A stretch of 64,000 nt of DNA, from the NCBI GenBank assembly GCA_009746045.1, contig RPFO01000104.1:3759666-3823665 (forward strand), in the 5' to 3' direction. The position numbers and the translations under genes are program-made. Source of the DNA: Mesostigma viride. Lineage: Eukaryota > Streptophyta > Mesostigmatophyceae > Mesostigmatales > Mesostigmataceae. Shown here one piece after another: positions 53,700 through 64,000 of this stretch (position 1 is its first letter; every line of letters begins with the position of its first letter). The notes under the pieces are model-generated. The model was not told the origin of the DNA and did not search any database. It was given only the letters and a program-made list of their open reading frames with translations.

Positions 53700-54525
53700 A
53701 GCAAGGTAAATTACCGGTATAAGGCAGATCTGCACGAATTCTCAAACGTGATCAAGGTGTTCATGAATTCTTAATGGGCTGTGGAGTGTGGACAGAATCC
53801 TGTAAACATGCATGAAGGGTGACACTCCAAACTACCTAGTAAATTGATCATCGCTGAAAAATTGACGTCACAGTGGCTGGGACAGAAAATGGCAACGTAA
53901 ATCGAAAATGGTCCAGTAAGGAACCGCCAGAGGGTCTCATACAGTAAACCTCCCCTTCGCTGGTGAGCTGACCCCTGACTCTGTCCTACTCTGTTGTTGT
54001 CGTACAGTAGTAATTAATTACTAGACGTTACCCACGCCGCAAACGGGCAGCATTATTTTTTGCCTAGTTGAGTTTAGTTGAGTTGAGTTCCGCCGGCGTA
54101 CCGACACTCCGACAGGGTTTCCGCCGTGTGCGTCGCGGGATTCAACTAACTGACTAACCCTAGTACCATGGTCGCTGGCAGATCACAGATCGGGGGGGGC
54201 GCGACGGCCAACGCGACGGACATTGCGACGGGCGCAACGACGTACGCCGAAACAAGCAGCGTGACGGAGTGACGGGGAGGTGACGGGCTTGCTTCATAAA
54301 TACCTACGCGCCGGGGGGGATTTCCCAACGGTCAGTCGCGCTGCCCAGCGTAATACCCGGCTCGCGGTCAGCGACTGCAGACAGGGGAAGCCATCAGTTA
54401 TTACCTTTATCGGGACGTCAGTTTTACCTGCCTTCGGGATTCCATATCTGCCTTCGCGTCTCTGCCCCTTATGTCGGGAGGCACGTTCATGTTGGAGTGA
54501 GGGACAAGGTCACAAGGTAGACACA
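53700..54525. promoter_or_regulatory. Divergent intergenic region
   Basis: About 830 bp separate the start of the minus-strand Cys-rich gene from the start of the plus-strand PG-binding protein. Short repeats of GAGTTKAGTT occur near 54068-54090. No core promoter motif was identified with confidence. Confidence 0.35.
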
Positions 54526-62758
<8,233 letters not shown>

Positions 62759-62782
62759 GTATCGCTGTGCACCCACGAAAAC

Positions 62783-63050
62783 GTTTTAATGTTTGCATGG
62801 ATCCGCTAAAGTAGTTAAAGAAGGTTTCTAATGTTTGCATGGATCCGCTAAAGTAGTTAAAGAAGGTTTCTAATGTTTGCATGGATCCGCTAGAGTAGTT
62901 CAAGAAACTAGTTCCTCTGCACTAGTTGAAGAAACTAGCTCCTCTGTACTAGTTGAAGAAACTAGCTCCTCTGTACTAGTTGAAGAAACTAGCTCCTCTG
63001 TACTAGTTGAAGAAACTAGCTCATCTGTACTAGTTGAAGAAATAGTGGTA
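62783..63050. repeat. 37 bp and 26 bp tandem repeats after exon 6
   Basis: Three copies of a unit of about 50 bp containing TTTAATGTTTGCATGGATCC (62793-62900) are followed by five copies of about 26 bp, ACTAGTTGAAGAAACTAGCT (62905-63045). The second unit holds ACTAGT and CTAG palindromes. Confidence 0.9.
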
Positions 63051-63826
63051 CTTTGACGCCCAGTTGCCGTGTTGCTCCCGTTTGCTTGACGTTTGCCTAG
63101 GTCAATAAGACGATGCAGCTACACCCTTGCTCATAGGACCAGGGTGTTGCCACGCTCATGCCGCCCTGTGAGAAAAAGTTACTATATGTGCCTCTACAAA
63201 AGCGGTCAAGCATGACATGCTGCCGTGGTACTTCCCGGCTCGAGTAGAGGCACGTACAGTGATCTTCCCATGATATGCCGTCAGCCGTCACCCTATGACA
63301 AGCGCCACTCCTAGGGTCGTGCGGGGTCACTCTCCGGATGAGCGTGGCCCGTTGGTGTGTGGCAAGCCAGAGCGTGGCCTACTGGTGCTTCACCTGGTCA
63401 TGGCGGAGAGAAGGGGGCGTGCGGGAGTCATGAATGTGTGTCGTGACCCGCCCGCGTGGCGGTTTTATGAGGATCCGTTTTGTACGCTGTCGTCGCGTGC
63501 GTGGATGACAGTGCCTAGGCATGAAGGGGTTGAGGTGTTACTTGGTTGGTAGTTACCACACACGCGAGCGGGCAAGAAACGTGCACCAAACCACAAGCAA
63601 GAAGTGCGGCTGCCTATCTAGAGCGCCAGTGCACAGGGGCACCGCGAGCCATGGCTGGGACGACCACTTTCAGCGCCCGTTGGGTGCTGTAGTGTGTATT
63701 GTTTGAAGGCGACATGATTACTGCTACTTCCCTGCTACTATCTCTCACAGTTTGGTCGTAAGACATAGACGAAGTGCTTTTATGGGACAATCATTGTCCT
63801 TGCCTCTTGGCCTAACTCGTCCGCAG
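63051..63826. other. Right-edge stretch, probably intron
   Basis: No supported exon. If the CAG at 63824-63826 is an acceptor, this is the end of intron 6 of the PG-binding gene. Composition and short frames do not suggest independent coding sequence. Confidence 0.4.
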
Positions 63827-64000
63827 TACAAGACTCAGAGCAATGCCAGCACGGAATGCACAGATATCCTCAGAGGCCGGTCCTCACCTGCATGCCTCAG
63901 GCCAACTAAGCTTGATGCTCCCATCTGCACCCGTTGGCCCACTTCTCCCCCTCAGAGCACCGGCCCTTTCGTGGGTTCTTCCTGTCCCTTACTCAGCATG

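Noticed and set aside
63827-64000. Seventh exon of the PG-binding gene
   Set aside because: An acceptor and an open frame exist, but codon use is unlike the other exons and no end is visible, so it is mentioned only as a possibility.

Overview
The window is eukaryotic nuclear DNA. Several genes are split by GT-AG introns of 0.1 to 3.4 kb whose splice phases agree at every junction I could test. It also holds a mitochondrial complex I subunit gene, a Golgi-type glycosyltransferase gene and a gene with a plausible plastid transit peptide, and it is crowded with non-LTR retrotransposon debris and kilobase-scale simple repeats. This fits a repeat-rich unicellular photosynthetic eukaryote, perhaps a green alga, but the lineage is inference and I cannot name a species.

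Layout. 1-1000: last two exons of a minus-strand coiled-coil gene. 1499-2311 (-): disordered hypothetical protein, divergent from NDUFA9 (2982-4190, +, intronless). 5.7-10.5 kb: an intact ORF1-only LINE-like element, LINE 3' ends, and a 1.65 kb array made of GGGC, GGGA and GGAT blocks. 11011-12830 (-): three-exon gene with a duplicated WQWHG domain. 13786-26233 (+): nine-exon M20 metallopeptidase with all metal ligands. 26.5-30.1 kb: retroelement fragments. 31.5-40.7 kb (+): multi-exon GT54/MGAT4-like glycosyltransferase. 42.2 kb: orphan coding-like segment. 42.9-52.3 kb: retroelement graveyard with a minus-strand reverse transcriptase remnant and a second ORF1 copy split by a hAT-like transposon. 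52404-53690 (-): secreted Cys-rich protein, probably GPI-anchored. 54526 to the right edge (+): peptidoglycan-binding-domain protein, probably plastid and membrane anchored, with introns full of microsatellites.

The genes do not form a pathway. The most unusual feature is structural. Around many exons, degenerate copies of the exon edge with its splice site recur in the neighbouring intron: acceptor-side copies upstream, donor-side copies downstream. They appear in four spliced genes and may explain how the introns grew. Second, several retroelement lineages here end in a short hairpin plus an AATT-type tail, and two giant tetranucleotide arrays sit exactly at LINE 3' tails.

Exon boundaries were inferred by eye from frame, phase and splice consensus. 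No homology search was possible.
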